DNA of 6,543 nt, taken from NCBI GenBank assembly GCA_003519645.1, contig DOWI01000365.1, positions 1 to 6,543 of the forward strand, in the 5' to 3' direction. This stretch comes from Oscillospiraceae bacterium. GTDB lineage: Bacteria; Bacillota_A; Clostridia; Oscillospirales; Acutalibacteraceae. This document shows positions 5,704-6,543 of this stretch, piece after piece (position 1 is the stretch's first letter; each line of letters opens with the position of its first letter). The translations under genes and the position numbers were made by a program. The notes beneath the pieces are model-generated. The model searched no databases, was not told the DNA's origin, and was given only the letters and a program-made list of their open reading frames with translations.

Positions 5704-6531
5704 ATGCAGGGTTCCGACAAACGAAAAATAATCGACGACATTCTGGATGACTGTAGTCTGACGCTTCACGAATATTGCCGTTTTGATGCTTTGTCGGACA
5801 GTCTTCTTCCCTGCCGTGCCGCTTCAAGTCTTGATTCCGGCTTTTCTCCCTCTTCTCCGCCCAAAACCGTGATTGCGGTACTGTTTCCCTATCGATTTAA
5901 CGACCGGCCGGGAAACCTGTCGCATTATGCGCGAGTACCTGACTATCATACGGCAGCGGGCAACGCTTTAAAGCGCGCAGCCCAAGCACTGACCTGTGCG
6001 CTGCCGGAGCATGGCTTTGTATCCTTCATTGACAATTCCCCCATCCCGGAGGTTCTCGCCGCGGCTTTGGCGGGACTGGGCTGTGTTGGGGATCATGGAC
6101 TTCTTATCAACCCGATTTATGGCTCATGGGTGTTTATCGGCACCATTGTCACCGATCTTGACCTTGCACCCCACCGACAGACAGTCAAAAGCTGTTCCCA
6201 TTGCGGTGTCTGCACCTCCTCCTGCCCCGGCAGCTGTATCGGTGACAGCCGCGAAACCTGTGTTTCCAAAATATCGCAGACCAAAGGCGTTCTAAGCTTG
6301 GAGCAGCAAGCCATCCTGAAAAAAAGCAAAATGGCATGGGGCTGTGATCGCTGCCAAGAAGTGTGTCCCATGAATGTCGACGCACTGATTGACCCCCATC
6401 CCTGCTTTGAAGGTGTTTTGTTTGAACCGTCGCTTCAATCAAAACATCTTACCGACCTCAGGGGTAAAGCATACGGATGGAGAGGCGCCGAGGTTCTCAA
6501 ACGAAACCTGAAGCTGATTGATGAACTGTAG
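5704..6531 (+). CDS. QueG-like double [4Fe-4S] cluster protein (epoxyqueuosine reductase-related)
   Basis: A 275-residue predicted cytoplasmic protein related to epoxyqueuosine reductase QueG, the cobalamin-dependent enzyme of the last step of queuosine synthesis in tRNA. Seen: LSHYARVPDYH (72-82), FIDNSPIPE (108-116) with Asp110 at the place of the proposed QueG proton donor, AGLGCVGDHGLLI (123-135), and GSWVFIGTIVTDL (140-152). Two bacterial ferredoxin-type motifs follow: CSHCGVCTSSCP (164-175, with Cys186 nearby) and GCDRCQEVCP (213-222). Known QueG proteins are about 380 residues. This one has a short N-terminal region and lacks the long C-terminal extension, and its GLGCVGDH replaces the more usual GLGWIGKN, so it may be a clostridial paralogue rather than a true QueG. 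The ATG at 5704 has AAAGGA 10 bases upstream; an ATG at 5695 is too close to that site. Divergent from the transketolase operon. Confidence 0.82.
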   Translation: MQGSDKRKIIDDILDDCSLTLHEYCRFDALSDSLLPCRAASSLDSGFSPSSPPKTVIAVLFPYRFNDRPGNLSHYARVPDYHTAAGNALKRAAQALTCALPEHGFVSFIDNSPIPEVLAAALAGLGCVGDHGLLINPIYGSWVFIGTIVTDLDLAPHRQTVKSCSHCGVCTSSCPGSCIGDSRETCVSKISQTKGVLSLEQQAILKKSKMAWGCDRCQEVCPMNVDALIDPHPCFEGVLFEPSLQSKHLTDLRGKAYGWRGAEVLKRNLKLIDEL

Positions 6532-6543
6532 GAGCAGGTTTCT

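Overview
The window looks like a chromosomal segment from an anaerobic Gram-positive bacterium, most likely a clostridial (Ruminococcaceae/Oscillospiraceae-like) Firmicute. This is an inference from four features: strong purine-rich Shine-Dalgarno sites (GGAGG, GAAAGGA) before most genes, a transketolase split into two adjacent genes, a short QueG-like double [4Fe-4S] protein, and intermediate base composition. No rRNA, tRNA, CRISPR array or intact transposase gene was found.

Left region (1-2207, minus strand): three genes read leftward as one apparent operon, separated by gaps of 15 and 33 bp. In transcription order they are a sugar phosphate isomerase/epimerase-type TIM-barrel protein, a Gfo/Idh/MocA-family NAD(P)-dependent sugar oxidoreductase, and a second TIM-barrel isomerase cut by the left edge of the window. 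An AraC-family activator (2347-3177) is divergent from this operon. The 139-bp gap between them holds back-to-back promoter elements and two identical 9-bp boxes spaced exactly 21 bp apart, a good candidate operator. The simplest reading is a substrate-responsive sugar or glycoside catabolic module controlled by its neighbouring AraC protein. Dehydrogenase plus isomerase-fold pairs are known from inositol, 3-keto-glycoside and C-glycoside catabolism, but the substrate cannot be read from this window.

Middle region (3178-3692): 515 bp without a convincing gene, lying between convergent genes and rich in inverted repeats. Its right end is a strong intrinsic terminator for the transketolase operon. 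The rest (about 3200-3615) looks like a structured RNA or the remnant of a small mobile element.

Right region (3693-6531): tktN and tktC, the two halves of a split transketolase, read leftward with a 2-bp gap from an extended -10 promoter that has a perfect palindrome centred on the predicted transcription start. Divergent from them is a 275-residue QueG-like iron-sulfur protein with its own promoter. Transketolase would feed pentose phosphates into central metabolism, which fits a carbohydrate-utilisation neighbourhood, but nothing in the sequence shows co-regulation with the left operon.
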